From Engraulis encrasicolus (Eukaryota; Chordata; Actinopteri; Clupeiformes; Engraulidae): a stretch of 64,000 nucleotides of DNA. A program made the position numbers and the translations under genes. The DNA lies in NCBI RefSeq assembly GCF_034702125.1, contig NC_085868.1, positions 30,382,595 to 30,446,594 of the forward strand, in the 5' to 3' direction. The notes below the pieces were generated by a model. It ran no database searches. It worked only from the letters and a program-made list of their open reading frames with translations, and had not been told where the DNA came from. Within the stretch, counting starts at the first letter, position 1. Each line of letters begins with the position of its first letter. Shown here in pieces: positions 1-40,899 of this stretch.

Positions 1-2914
1 ACAATTTGACGATTTGAAGAGGTGCCATAGCACCACCAAATTAGTCAGGAAAGGAGGGGATGCATCCCATTCGCACGAGACAGGGACACGGCAGGGTAGG
101 CTATCCGACGGGGGGGATGAGTAGGCCTATGTTGCACCCCCCTCACTTTTGTTCAACTAAACATCACTAAAATTGGAATAAATCAATTTGAAATAAAAAT
201 ATTATAGGCATCTTGGCTCATTAATGCTTATTATATTTCATTGTAGCTTCAGCTGTAGCCTACTTATCAAGCCTCAACTCCACTATCGTCCTTGGCATTG
301 TTCAACAACGTTTATGACAAAATCTGGCGCATGTGGGGGGTCGGACATAAAAAAGAACCAAACTTATTTTCCTTAAGCCTTATTGTATGTGGGTAAGACG
401 CAATTCCTGAAAATGTTGGTTTTCAGTCTGCAGGCTTCCAAAACGACTTGTGGATGGCAGGTGAAAGTCATGCCACCTCATAGATTTGCACTGTAGATTG
501 CCAAATCCTTATTTGCAGTCATTTTAAAGTAACTAAAAGTAATGCAAAAGTAATGTAATGCCTTACTTTAAAAAAAAAAGTAATGTTGTAATGCAAGGCA
601 TTACTTTTAAATGACAGTAACTTGTAATAAGTAGTGCATTACAGTTTTTGAGTAACTTTCCCAACAGTGCTACCTAGGCTACCAAGCCTACCTCAAAAAT
701 ACCAAAATGACCACTGAAAATAATATAAACAAACATGCAACAAAATCGCAACAACACAGTAAGAAGCTCCGCAACTTTTATCGCGATTTTCTTGAAATCC
801 TCGTGCACCATCTTTCAATTCACAATTGGTGGGACTGATAATGGCTCCCGTCTCCATTGTGGCAGTAAGTGGTAGGCCTACATGAGAAAAAATATATGAA
901 AATGGTGGAGAGCTCATTTCTTCCTGGAACTTTGCTGCTGACAGGGGCCCTTGGTCGAGTGGGGGCCCTAAGCCATCTCATAGTTCGCTTATGCCTCAGG
1001 CCGGCCCTGTTTGTAGGCTATTGTAGGCCTATAAGAGGTTATTTCAATATTGATAGGCTACCAAAAGTCAAGTGACATGACAAACCCAAGCTTTCTTGAA
1101 ACCTGTTGTTGACTTGACACTCACTTCAGAATTCCTGTTCATTCAGAAGTGTCAAGTGATGGCCTTTTAACTTATCCAAAGCATGACAGTCACAGCATGC
1201 TGCCGACTTGAATTTGATGTGGGCGAGTTGTTTGTAATGGGCTAAGAGTATTGCAAAATACCTTTCAGCTAAATTCACACACGTAACGCCCATACGTTCT
1301 TGAGGCCAGTGGGCCTAGCTTTATCGACAACACTTTTATCATTCTAGCCGAACTCAGATATCTGTTACTTGTTGCATTATCACTGTACGTTCTAGTGTCC
1401 CACTTTTCCTACTCGCCTCATTTCAACCTCTATGGGAACTAGGCAGATAGTGTGCAGCAGAGCTCTCCCCCATCATCCATTCGTATTCTTAAAAGAGACA
1501 TTCTCATACTCACGAAACTACATTAGACAATACCTGAAAACTTCTGCCTTCTTGCATCACATCATTTATATTAACCTACAAGTCTCTCCGCTCCCGCCCC
1601 CACCTCTGTATACTTCAGCTACGCCTTCCTCGTTTTCTCGCAACCAGAAATATTCTAGTATTCTAAACTCTCTCTGTCGCAACTCTGCTGTCATCATTCA
1701 CTTTTTGCTGACAGAGACCATTTCCCGCGCACCGATCAACAGAACCAGCCCTGGTAGGCTATGGTGGTCATCTATACATTCTACATTCTCTCACGCAACA
1801 CCGTAGCCTAGGCCCTACAAACTGAAACTTTCGTTTCAGGACACTTTGAGCATTGAAATAGGAATGTTATTTTGAAATGTTATGCGCGTGAGAACACTAC
1901 CTTTCCTGTATGGCATTGAATTGGTCACAGCACAGGAACTGTTATTTATTTATTTATTTTTTAAGGACAGGGCTGTGCATAGGCCAGTTGGAAGCCTACT
2001 TCAGATGGGGGTTTAACAATCTTGTTTGTAATGGACCGCATTCTTCAAAATGACGAATGTGACTGCAGACAAACTGGAGCAGCATCTGTTTCATCTAGAA
2101 CTGGCAGCTACCTCGCTCGCGTTGATTATCGTGCAGCTCCTTTTGTAGTGCAGGCGGGCGCTGCTGTTTAATAATTTAGACTACATACAATTTGAACCCA
2201 ACATAGTCCTACATCTCTCAAAACTGATTTCTCCTAACATCTGGGTGGGCGGTCGTGCTGTGAGGACTACCATCCACAACCTCATGATTGTGTCATGACG
2301 CCATCTCCCCTGCCATCAGACAACAGAAGGTGACTTGGGGGGGGTTACTCCGGAGGCCGCGAATGAATTGACTTGTGCAAAGCCGTGCTCCAGTGGGCAG
2401 CGATAATGTGTTTTTGTAATTTGTGGAAATGATATATCTCTGCCCCTCGACGCTATCCGTTTCGGGCGGATGCGATCGGTTTACAGACTGCGCTTGACTG
2501 GCCGTTCTGAATGAACTTGAGTGTGGAACGGGAGCAGGATTGGGAACCAGGGCGCAGCAGTAAGGCAAGGAGATGGGACAAAGCTCCGATAGAAAGGCCA
2601 CGCATGACGAGGACGGCCGCACTGCAATCATCATTAACACAATGGGTGGTAGCCAAGGATATTTCCATATGATTACGTAATGTTTTTAATAACCATTATA
2701 TACATCCATCCCATTTATATTTTGGAAATGTCACCCGAGCCAGGGACTGACTGTTGGCAGATGCTGCTTGTATTGTAAGGGTATATGATGACTGTCCAGT
2801 TGAGGGAGTTGGCTTGATCATAATAAAACCTTGAGTCCAGAAAGGTGTCACATTTCATTACACACACTCACTAATCAAGATTCATTAGGCTGGATTAAAC
2901 AACAAATAAAACAT
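1..2914. other. Region downstream of tdrd3, no gene recognised
   Basis: No open frame here has homology I recognise or coding-like composition. It contains one hAT-type repeat fragment (500-669). A GC-richer stretch at about 2290-2660 could be conserved non-coding DNA but shows no exon structure. Unassigned fish repeats are likely. Confidence 0.6.
500..669 (-). mobile_element. hAT-like MITE fragment (CACTGTTGGGAAAGTTACT end)
   Basis: Read on the minus strand it starts GCACTGTTGGGAAAGTTACT and continues with AAGTAATGC/GTAATGCATTAC-type words, a composition common in fish non-autonomous hAT elements. Only one end is clear and I found no target duplication. Confidence 0.55.
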
Positions 2915-3229
2915 GAAGCAAAGAGTTACGCTTTTATTATTTATCACAATCAAGTATTTTACAAATCCGCTCTACATACATTAAGACCGTCTGCTTGAAT
3001 CATAAATTATTGAATGTTGTTTTTTTTTTTGTGTGTCTTCATGTATTGCAACTGATGTCGCAAGCCCTTGAATAGTTCCCCCCCCCTGCCCCCCCCCTTT
3101 CTGCTCTAGATACATCAAACCAAGTGAATTGGGTGGGAGGGACAACAATAGTGGAGATGTTTCTACTGTTCAGCGGTTGCCTCCAGGGCCCATTGGATAC
3201 TTTGCCGGCTGCCTAGTCATGCTTCTTTC
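2915..3229 (-). other. tdrd3: tdrd3 probable last exon (3'UTR)
   Basis: A strong acceptor (CTCTCTCCCCTTCAG on the minus strand) precedes 3229. The sequence after it has no conserved reading frame and ends with AATAAA at 2938-2933 followed by U/GU-rich sequence. This fits a terminal exon joined from the donor at 5938. The end coordinate is approximate. The link to tdrd3 is inferred from position, strand and splice-site quality. Confidence 0.6.
2933..2938 (-). terminator. Poly(A) signal AATAAA, likely for tdrd3
   Basis: Canonical AATAAA on the minus strand, followed 20-45 nt downstream by CATGTTTTATTTGTTGTT, a typical U/GU-rich element. Cleavage is expected at about 2910-2925. Confidence 0.65.
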
Positions 3230-3484
3230 CTGAAGGGGAGAGAGGAGAGACAAGACACATGTCATTAGCTCAATGTGACTCAAATTCAGCTCTTCAGCTC
3301 CGTCGTTCATGCACAACAACTCTCTCCTACTTCCACAGTCTTAAGGACCCCGGTATGTATGGAGAGTAATCATTGTACTGTCCTGACACTTCATAGATGA
3401 AAGACATTGTGTTGAGCTAGCAGGCTCATCACAATGCGCACAGATTTTTCGGCAACTTCATTTCAGTATAAATACATTTTTTTG

Positions 3485-3700
3485 TTTAGGGTTTAAAAAT
3501 ATATTTTTTGGGGGCTTTTGATGCCTTTATTTGATAGTGAAAGTGAATAAATGACCTGAAATGAGTTCTTGGAGAGAAAGGGATGTGGTTAGGGTTTGGG
3601 AAATGACCCAGGCTGGATTCGAACCTGGGTCACAGGCAACTTGACCATTTATGATACAGTGCTTCAGTGTGTTACATAACAGCACCACCAAATTCTGTTT
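3485..3700 (-). mobile_element. tRNA-derived SINE, copy 1
   Basis: On the minus strand there is a clear B-box-like GGTTCGAATCC, then a body containing TTTCCCAAACCCT and CTCTCC, and an A-rich end with TAAAGGCATCAAAAGCC. The same body recurs in the copies near 10452, 17180, 31775 and 33760. Confidence 0.65.
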
Positions 3701-3893
3701 AGGGTCACAACACAACACAACACAACACAACACAACACCTCATCCTGCCATTATCTCTCAGTAGGCATGGCCACCAAGTTCGACCCTAATTTAAAAAAGT
3801 GGGCCCAAAGCCGGAGAGTAGTGTGAGGTCTTGGTCTTGCCCACATACACTCAAATGTTGCAACAGCCGGCAAAGACCCCCCACTGCTCCGAA

Positions 3894-4065
3894 GCTGGGC
3901 CGCCGCTGACAGCTTTGGCCGGGAACAGGACGAAGTCATCTGAAAGGCCCCTCCAAACCCAACAACAAATACAATATAATGAGGAGGACCCAATTCTGCA
4001 CCCACCCCACCCACACCTCTATCCTGGGCCTGGGACAACTCACCATCTCTGTCCCGCGGCCAGGA
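3894..4065 (-). mobile_element. hAT-like MITE, family A, diverged copy
   Basis: Minus-strand copy: CCAAAGCTGTCAGCGGCGG at one end, GGGCCTTTCAGATGACTTCG in the middle, and GTTGTCCCAGGCCCAGGAT near the other end. The termini are decayed and the borders approximate. Confidence 0.6.
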
Positions 4066-4659
4066 CCCCCACTAGTTATAAGTGGCTAATTAGGAAGCCC
4101 CCCCTCTTGCTGACGCTAATGGACATGGACACCACGCTAATAGACCTGGCCATGAAGGAGGAGAGAGAGAGAGAGACGGGGAGAGAAAAGGACAGAGGAG
4201 ATGAAAGGAAAGAAGGGATAGAGAGAGAGGGGCAGGAAGAAAGAGAGAAAGAGTTGAGAGAGGTTGTGTGTGAGAGAGAGAGAGAAACAGATTGAAAGAG
4301 ATAAAAGGAGGAGGGCTAGAAAGCGATAGATAGTGGGCACTCAGCAGAAGTCCACTCTCCTTCCCCCTAATCAGAGGACGCCGTTCTACTGGGACTGCAC
4401 ATATGGCAGCAGTAGCAGAGAAGCAGGCCTGCACTTATTTGGGCACTTCTAATCTGCACCCATCCCTAACACAGAGTACTGTAGATCGCAAATTACCTCC
4501 ACTGATAGTATAAGATAAGCCATCAGCAAGTTGCCTGTGTGAAAAAGCGCACAGCGTACACCATCAAGGCAATTAATTTATATCTGAGCGAGTAGTGTAT
4601 GCGTGGGTGCACATAATTTAATGTGCTATAGTGGGGAGTGAGTGTTAATGTGTTTAATA

Positions 4660-4696
<37 letters not shown>

Positions 4697-5692
4697 CGTT
4701 ATCAGACCACCTGCCGGTGGACTGGCCGTGTTTCAGAGAGCGATTTTGCCACGGCAGGTGTGACGGTTCATCAGGGATGTTTCAAGGTACTTGGGGGGCC
4801 TTGGGCAAAGAGGGATTCGGAGCCCCCTTTTTTCCTCTTGAAAGTATTGGGAGGGGTCCCCCTCAAGATTTTGACGCAGCATCATTGCGCTTTTCAGTCA
4901 GTCAATGAATATAGACAGGTTTTGCCTCGCTCATTAAGTTGTCATGGCGGTAATTTGAATACATGTATATACTGTAACTCCTCAATACCAGGGGTGCCCC
5001 CTCACAGCTGGGGGGCCCTTGGTAATTGCCTCGTTCGCTTGCCTGGTTAGTTTGGTCGGATAGTTTGGCGGCAGTGTTGGTCACAGGTGCTGTGTCAGTC
5101 TGGGCACCATAAACCACTCCATTACATCCACAAGAGGCTGGGCTGGGCTGGGCTGGGCTGGGCAGGAGAGGCGTCTGTGGTGGTGGGGCAGATTTGAATG
5201 AGGTGGTCGGGTCTTTTTTGCTAGCTTCTGGGTCAATGCACAGGTGCAAATATGAGGGCTTCTGTACAGACCACAACACGAGCAGATTTTGTTTGTGTTA
5301 GTGTGTGTGTGTGTGTGCACGTGTGTGTGTGTGTGTGTGTGTGTTTCCTAAGTAAATGAGGTGTGAGATTGTCTTGCCCTACCTACCTCCTGTTTCTAGT
5401 TTGGAAACATTCATTATCTTGCAGGTATGCATTTCATAGACTTTTAGTTCCGTTACTAAGTTAACCAATAGTTAAAGCTTTTCAAATGTGCCTTTTTAAA
5501 AACTAGACTACTATATACATGCCATAACCTTGACATTTGGTTGATGTGCGTGACTACATTTGTTGTTGTGCCAATGTGAGTGTTCATTTCCAGTTTACAG
5601 TGACTAAAAGCATGTTTGTGCTGCTGATAAGGAATGTATGTTTGTCATCAACACTCCAGTCGATGAGCCAATGTTTATTTAGCTGCCCAGGC

Positions 5693-5695
<3 letters not shown>

Positions 5696-5762
<67 letters not shown>

Positions 5763-5779
5763 TGTGTGTGTGTGTGTGC
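5696..5779. repeat. (TG)n microsatellite
   Basis: About 84 bases of TG with one TC interruption, in the probable 3'UTR intron of tdrd3. Confidence 0.95.
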
Positions 5780-5986
5780 TGCTTGAGTGTCTCTCGGCTC
5801 CTGCTGTGCAGATGGCTATGCGGGGCCCTTGTGTACCGTTGTGATTGTTTGCACAGATGTTTTCCTGGGGCACACGACCACGCTAGCTGGTGAGCGGGGG
5901 AGGGGGAGGGGGAGGGGCCGAGCAAGTGAGTGAGTACCTGCGCAGGTGTGTGTGTACGGGCGTCGGTGTGTGTGCGCGGCGGCTGC

Positions 5987-35497
<29,511 letters not shown>

Positions 35498-35760
35498 TCC
35501 CTATGATATTCGTCCCCTATGTTCTCGCAAATTGATTATTTATTAGGGGGACAAGCCATTGTATTTCCTGTAAATAACGACAGTTTATTGCACTCAGTAA
35601 ATAGCTGCCTAATTCCAGTGCGCGACAGCGAACAAAAACATTTGACCTCAAACTTTTCATACGTCATGGGTCAAAGTTGAAGATGAACGACGTCATTGAA
35701 ATAACCGCGTGGTGTTTGTTTCACCTAATTTTTTCCAGTGCTATCGGCAATGGAAACGTA
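35498..35760 (-). promoter_or_regulatory. tdrd3 5'UTR and core promoter region
   Basis: Sequence directly upstream of the start codon. On the plus strand it has two CRE-like sites (TACGTCA at 35660-35666, GACGTCA at 35689-35695), a GGGTCAAAG element at 35668-35676 and a few CpGs around 35618-35632. No TATA box or obvious initiator stands out. The transcription start is not determined. Confidence 0.5.
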
Positions 35761-36039
35761 TTAATAAGGATTTAACTGCATAGTCAACCAGGAAAATATG
35801 GAGTAAAAATATATTCAATACCAAGAGTTTGGATCGATGTTTATTCGGACATAGGCCTATTGGTTGTTTCTGCATTAACCTACAGGGACAGGCCTAGCCT
35901 TTTTGGACACGCATGGTTGGCTTTATGATGATCAAATTAACCAATGATCTGACAGGATGTGGGATTTGAATTCGTCATTTATCGCCGTCTTGCCTGGGGT
36001 TGGCATATGGGCAAATTTAGGGTCAAGGACAAGGGCCAC

Positions 36040-36199
36040 CAGGGACTCCGACAGGGGTGGATCAAACAGGTCACTTGTCCCTGGCCTAGGGAGAGAAAGA
36101 GCCCAGAATTGGGTCCTCATTGCATAGCACGTATTGGGTTTGGGGGGGGCCTTTCAGCGGACTTTGTCCCAGGTCCCACCAAAGCTGTCAGCGACCCTG
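36040..36199 (+). mobile_element. hAT-like MITE, family A, with 8-bp target duplication
   Basis: 160 bp. The 5' end is CAGGGACTCCGACAG; the 3' end is CTGTCAGCGACCCTG, whose complement is CAGGGTCGCTGACAG. The perfect duplication AGGGCCAC lies at 36032-36039 and 36200-36207. The core shares GGGCCCAGAATTGGGTCCT-type sequence with the copies near 3894, 14731, 45524 and 56238. Confidence 0.93.
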
Positions 36200-36399
36200 A
36201 GGGCCACATTTGGTTTTGAATATCGAAGGGCCAGATGTCGTAGGCACTTGCCTGTCTCTAAGAAATAATAAATGCCTAGGCCTACGCTGACATACAGTAG
36301 GCTACATTGTTGACTATTAATTCCTTCCTACGGGAGCGTGTATATGTTCCCACAGCCCATTGGTCCCACAGCTCATTGGTCCTGTCACTAAGAGTTTTG

Positions 36400-36705
36400 G
36401 GGGTCATCCCTATGTTCCCCCGGTCCTATGTTCCCCGCAACAGGGGAACATAGGACCCTTTTTTCAAAAAAGGGTTCTATGTTCCCCGCTGCTTCCAAGT
36501 AGACTGCTGTTGCATGGCAAAGCGCAGGTTGTTGATGCACCTGTGACAGGGGGAGCGTACTGGGCCCTATATTCCCCGGGTCCTATGTTCCCCAGTCTTT
36601 GTATGGGATATAGGGCCCTTTAAAAAAAAAAACTTTTTGAAAAAAGGGTTCTAAGTGGTAGCGGTGAACATAGAACCTGGGGAACATAGGACCCGGGATG
36701 ACCCC
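36400..36705. repeat. Multi-hairpin palindromic element built on CCTATGTTCCCC
   Basis: The outer ends GGGGTCATCCC and GGGATGACCCC are inverted. Between them CCTATGTTCCCC or its complement GGGGAACATAGG appears about six times, and A/T-rich TTTTTTCAAAAAAGGG segments form further internal hairpins. It contains no gene. Confidence 0.75.
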
Positions 36706-37329
36706 GGCCACTTGTGATCCCAGGCCTGAGTTTGCCTAGCTCTGCCGTATACCATCGACCCAATTACACATTATGAGAAAAGGTATAGTTAGGCTACCGC
36801 CAGCACCAGTTAAACCAGAGATTCTAGGAGATATGGCCGTCATATCCTCCATATCCTCTTATATTAAGTGTGACAAGTTGTATGTGCAGTATCCAATCCT
36901 TTCACCAAATTCAAAACTAGAATTAATTATATTTGTGATGTAACTACCTGATATAGGGCTTGGCCAACATAGTTATACACATTGTGAAGTGGCAGCGTGC
37001 TCTTTGGCAAACTTTTGGCACAATGAGGCCTCAACTGTGATCTCCTGCATGATGAAAAAATGTGTTTAGTTTGATGACTCATGCACAGGCCAATTTGCCA
37101 TAACTGAGAAGAAAAAGAGGAAAAAGTGAATTGTCTAAAAACTATTGCCTATATATACATTGTGAACTGAGCAACACCTTGCGTTACTACAAAAGGAAAA
37201 GAACATTGAACATTTGAGCATGCATCAGGGAAGATGAATGTGAACCTTGAAACATCTATGAATTGATGTCCTTGGGCAAGGCCGGATTAAGATGGCATGG
37301 GACCCCCAGGCCACAGGTTTCTTGAACCT

Positions 37330-37640
37330 CCCAGTCTATGTGTAACTGACATGTTCCCCCACAGTTGGTCTCCCTCGGGACTGCGAACTCGCCACCTCCT
37401 AGTCAACACATTAGGCTTGTTCGTGACGAAGAAGTGCTGCTTTTGCTAAGCAGCGAGCATGCGCACTTTGCCAGTTTGATGCATTGTGGTTAGAAAATTC
37501 AAAACTGACAAACTGGCAAAGTGCGCATGCTCGCTGCTTAGCAAAAGCAGCACTGCTTCGTCACGAACGAGCCTATTGGTTTGAGTATGGGAGGCACAGC
37601 ATGATACCGCTGGACTAAAGGACCCGATAACCCGATAACC
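37330..37640 (-). mobile_element. tRNA-like repeat interrupted by a foldback MITE
   Basis: On the minus strand CCTTTAGTCCAGCGGTATCA (A-box-like) and GGCGAGTTCGCAGTCCC (B-box-like) flank the foldback at 37414-37573. A close uninterrupted relative lies at about 37960-38030, where the same head and box occur in one piece. Confidence 0.6.
37414..37573. mobile_element. 160-bp foldback MITE with 65-bp arms
   Basis: The arms (37414-37478 and 37509-37573) start GGCTTGTTCGTGACGAAG and GGCTCGTTCGTGACGAAG and differ at only two of 65 positions, with a 30-nt loop. TA lies on both sides (37412-37413, 37574-37575). Related ends occur at 38064, 38543 and 43889-50651. Confidence 0.88.
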
Positions 37641-37789
37641 CATGTCAGCTGTCAACAAAGCTGACTTGATCTCTGCCTATGCTAGTAGTCTCTCTGTTGA
37701 CCTGTTGGCTCTACCAGAATTAATAATTAAATTAATATTGGAGTCGGCAATGGACCATGCAGTTGTGAGTGAGTAAAGAAAGGCATCAA

Positions 37790-38060
37790 CAAGAGCTTGT
37801 AAGAACATTCGTAAACCTCCCTCCCGAAGCCTCATACAGATGCAGTACTGCTGCTGTAACGGAGGCCTACTAGCAGAGTGTGGCGTGGAACGATAGAAAA
37901 CCTCCCTCCTGAAGCCTCATACAGTATCAGTAGCTATAAGACTGGTCTCTTAGCTCAGCTGTATTGCGCTGTGCCTCCCTACCCGAACCGATGCGTTGAT
38001 TAGGAGGTGGCAAGTTCGAGATCTAAGGGGGATGGACTGTGCAGGAACACCTCAGTTACA
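37790..38060. repeat. Duplicated segment with tRNA-like head (left copy)
   Basis: Contains ACCTCCCTCCTGAAGCC twice, a GAGTGTGGCGTGGAACG block, and a tRNA-like CTTAGCTCAGCTGTATTGCG with GCAAGTTCGAGATC. A second copy of the block lies at about 38790-38930, so the foldback elements between them look inserted into a duplicated stretch. Confidence 0.55.
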
Positions 38061-38063
38061 ATA

Positions 38064-38536
38064 GGCACGGACGCAACCAAGCAAATATTTTCGTGATCAA
38101 AACGAGATCTGCTTGGTCTTAAAAAGGTGGGGTTGAATGCTTGGCAAACAAGTTGGACAGTTTTTTTCTAACGTTATTTCCCAAGACATAAAAAAACGCT
38201 GCTTCCTACTTGGAGCAGCGAGTGAACTGCCTCACAAGCATGGGGACTACACCCGAAATTCACGTCAGATGAATTCCAATAAGGGTAGATTACCGACGGC
38301 ATGGAGGAGGTCTTCTGCCCAGCACTTGCTCTCACCTAACTGCTTCGCTGCATACAAAAAACCTTTGTTCCCGCAATGATTTATCGCCATGTGACATGAC
38401 TGCCGCGCAGAGGCCATCCCCATATGCTGCGTCGCGGACAGAAATTCTAACCGGGGTGCTTCACGCGGACACAGTGGGCATGCTCGCTGCCTAGCAAACT
38501 TGCTGCCTGGCAGAAAAAACGCCATCACGAACGACC
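38064..38536 (+). mobile_element. Non-autonomous element with GGC-type ends, short version
   Basis: Starts GGCACGGACGCAACCAAGC after TA and ends near CGCCATCACGAACGACC. Both halves are homologous to the two ends of the much larger element at 43889-50651. The copy here is uninterrupted and shows GGAGGAGGTCTTCTGCCCAG where the large copy has a Harbinger-like insertion. No coding frame. Confidence 0.7.
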
Positions 38537-38542
38537 TGAATA

Positions 38543-38672
38543 GGCTCATTTATGCGGCTTTTGCTAAGCAGCGAGCATGCGCACTTAAAAAATTCTAACC
38601 AGAATGCATCAAACTGGCAAAGTGCGCATGCCCACTGCCTAGCAAAAGCAGCACTGCTTCGCCACGAACAAG
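38543..38672. mobile_element. Foldback MITE, second copy (decayed)
   Basis: GGCTCATTTATGCGGCTTTT at the left and GCACTGCTTCGCCACGAAC at the right, with GCATGCGCACTT and AAGTGCGCATGC inverted inside. It is a diverged relative of 37414-37573. Confidence 0.7.
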
Positions 38673-38944
38673 TCAACTGGTGCCTTGAGCCAGATGGGCC
38701 TGAGGTTAGGGGGGTGAGTGTAACCTACTAGCCTACTAGCAGAGTGACGTAATTTCAATTCTTTGTATGACCAGCGCATGTAAAGACATTGAGTGTGGCG
38801 TGGAACGTTATAAACCTCCCTCCTGAAGCCTACAGTATCAGTAGCGCTGTCTGGCCCTTTTGCTCAGCGGTATCGTGCTGTTAGTCCATGGGCCGAAGCA
38901 GAAGTTGGTATCACCTGAGGTGGCAAAGTCTATCAATGTTTTTT

Positions 38945-40380
38945 GTAATCCTCCATGCCTGAGGGACATTATTTGGTATGATAGCCCTCTGGAAGTGGTA
39001 GCTTTCTTATATTACTCACTTTTATAATGACAGTGCATTTCACAATACATGCCTATGTATGGATGTAGGTGTATGCAAGTGTCTGTGATGATGGGATATG
39101 TTTTTATTGATGTTATGTCACATGTACGTAGGCCTACACTTCTTAGGGATTTTAAAAATATACAGTTTTGATGGATAAAGTACTTTCCAATGAATTATAT
39201 AGGTCAAAAATATATCCGTTGTACACTTTTTCATCAATATAATGCAAGGTTAGATTGATGCAGAAGCCTGTAGGAGGGTGGGTCAAATCCTAATACTTGC
39301 TATATCATATCTGTAGAGTGTGGGCTTTCAGAAAACATATGGGTTTGCTAGTTTTATATAAATTAATAAATTATACACATATTTAGGCCCAAAACCCATA
39401 ACTGTCCAATGGATTTCAATGGAAATCAATACATTTCAATATAATGCCAAACACATTACATAACTAAGGTATAGAGGAATGTAGGTAGTTGGGAGATGTC
39501 TCAATGCACATTACATCACATCTAGAGTGTGTACTGTAGACCTAAGAAAATATATGGATTGGATAGCTTACTACAAATAACACAGTTATTTTAGACCCAC
39601 ACCTCATGGCCGCCCATTAAAAATCAATGCATTTCAAAGTGCAAAGTACTTTGTTAGAAGACCCCAGGGGGATAGGTTGGATCCCAACTTTTGCTATATC
39701 ATATCTGGAGAGTGTGTGTTTTCAAAATACATGGGTTTGATTGCCTAATATAAGGTATGCTGCTATTTTAGGCCTCATAATTGTTCAATGGATGTGAATG
39801 AAAACCAATGAATGTCAATGTAATACAAAGTATATTACATAACTGTGTTGAGGAATGTAGGAAATTGGGAGTTGTCCCAATGCATATTATATCACATCTA
39901 GAGTATGTAGACCTTATATGGAGTAGATAAGTGATTCTCAAAGTTTACGCCTGGACCCATTGGTTGGCCCTTGCTGTATTCCAAGTGGGTCTAAAAATGA
40001 AATTCATATTTGTTTGTAGTGTATGTTTTGTTTTATTTATTCAGTCAGTGATGAGTCCTGAAGAAGTATGAACATTTCAAGGGGACTAGGTTGGAATAGG
40101 TTGGGTACCCCTGGATTAGACAGATTGATACACATTACAGAGTTATTTTAGACCTAAACCTCATAGCCGTCCATTGAAAATCAAAGCATTTCAAGGTAAT
40201 GCAAAGTACAGAACTAAGGTATAGATCAATGTAAGTTGACAGATCTCTCAATGCACATTATATAGCTATAGGCCTTTGGAAAACAAACGGGCTTGATATG
40301 TGTAGTACAGTTATTTTAGACTCAAAACTCATCTAGCCATCCATTGAAAATCAAATCAAAATGCTATATTACAGAATGAA
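38945..40380 (+). repeat. Outer inverted arm, left, with tandem units
   Basis: Inverted homologue of 52085-53027. Shared words include TCCTCCATGCCTGAGGGACA, TTGGTATGATAGCCCTCTGG and GAAGGATGTAGG-type motifs. From about 39300 it consists of diverged tandem units of roughly 170-205 bp around TTAGACCCAAAACTCATGGC-like sequence (near 39384, 39590, 39766, 40147 and 40316). One unit spacing is widened by an insertion at about 39930-40110 that resembles a decayed hAT end (TGATTCTCAAAGTTTACGCC). Confidence 0.8.
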
Positions 40381-40899
40381 GGTCTAAAGTGTAGCAGAGA
40401 AAACTGAAAGATGCAATTGCAATTGCACTCACTTCAGTTTCAAGAACAGTGCATGGAGATCCTGCATAACAGTATTTTCATTTTGTCTGGAACTAAACTT
40501 GACCATTACTTTTTCTGAAAATGTATATTTTTTAAACATACCGTACAATCTGACTAGCTGGGTATGTTGGGTGTGTTGACTGCTCTGGTGTCAGAGACAC
40601 ATAAGACTAGGTGCATCATGATACAGACAGAAATGGCATCAGGTGAGTCCTGTTTAATTTCATATGTGTTGTGACTGAGATGTTGGAGAATGAGTAAGTA
40701 CATGATGAACAACAGACTTGTGAGAACACCAACCAGCAGGAATATAACTCCACAAACATGCTGGAGGGAAGAAGGAATCTCACAGGGATTTGATAGAAAA
40801 GATATTCAAGGGAAACTAGTATATGTGCCTTGCATTGATTGTTGCCTCCGAGTCTAATAGTAGAGTGAAGCACACAAAGTGAATTGAAATCATTGACTG

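Larger units (their letters stand above)
3230..5937 (-). other. tdrd3: tdrd3 probable intron 13 (in 3'UTR)
   Basis: If the last exon is correct, this is a 3'UTR intron. On the plus strand it contains SINE sequence (about 3485-3700), a (CACAA)n run (3715-3738), a diverged MITE (about 3894-4065), GA-rich DNA (4154-4320), TG repeats (4661-4692, 5301-5344, 5696-5779) and a (GGGCT)n run (5139-5164). An AATAAA on the minus strand at 5668-5673 is an alternative polyadenylation signal if the intron is retained. Confidence 0.55.

Noticed and set aside
930..1012. Small MITE with CAGGGGCCC and GGCCGGCCCTG ends
   Set aside because: The ends look right but flanks show no target duplication and no second copy was found.
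1432..1806. 124-codon plus-strand frame downstream of tdrd3
   Set aside because: No recognisable domain, no coding bias, Ser/His/Pro-rich random composition.
2293..2640. 115-codon minus-strand frame in a GC-richer patch
   Set aside because: No homology I recognise and no splice signals to tdrd3; kept only as possible conserved non-coding DNA.
3713..3740. Telomere-like repeat
   Set aside because: The unit is CACAA, a simple pentanucleotide, not TTAGGG.
39300..40380. CRISPR-like regularly spaced repeats
   Set aside because: Eukaryotic context, long diverged tandem units, no short identical repeats with unique spacers.
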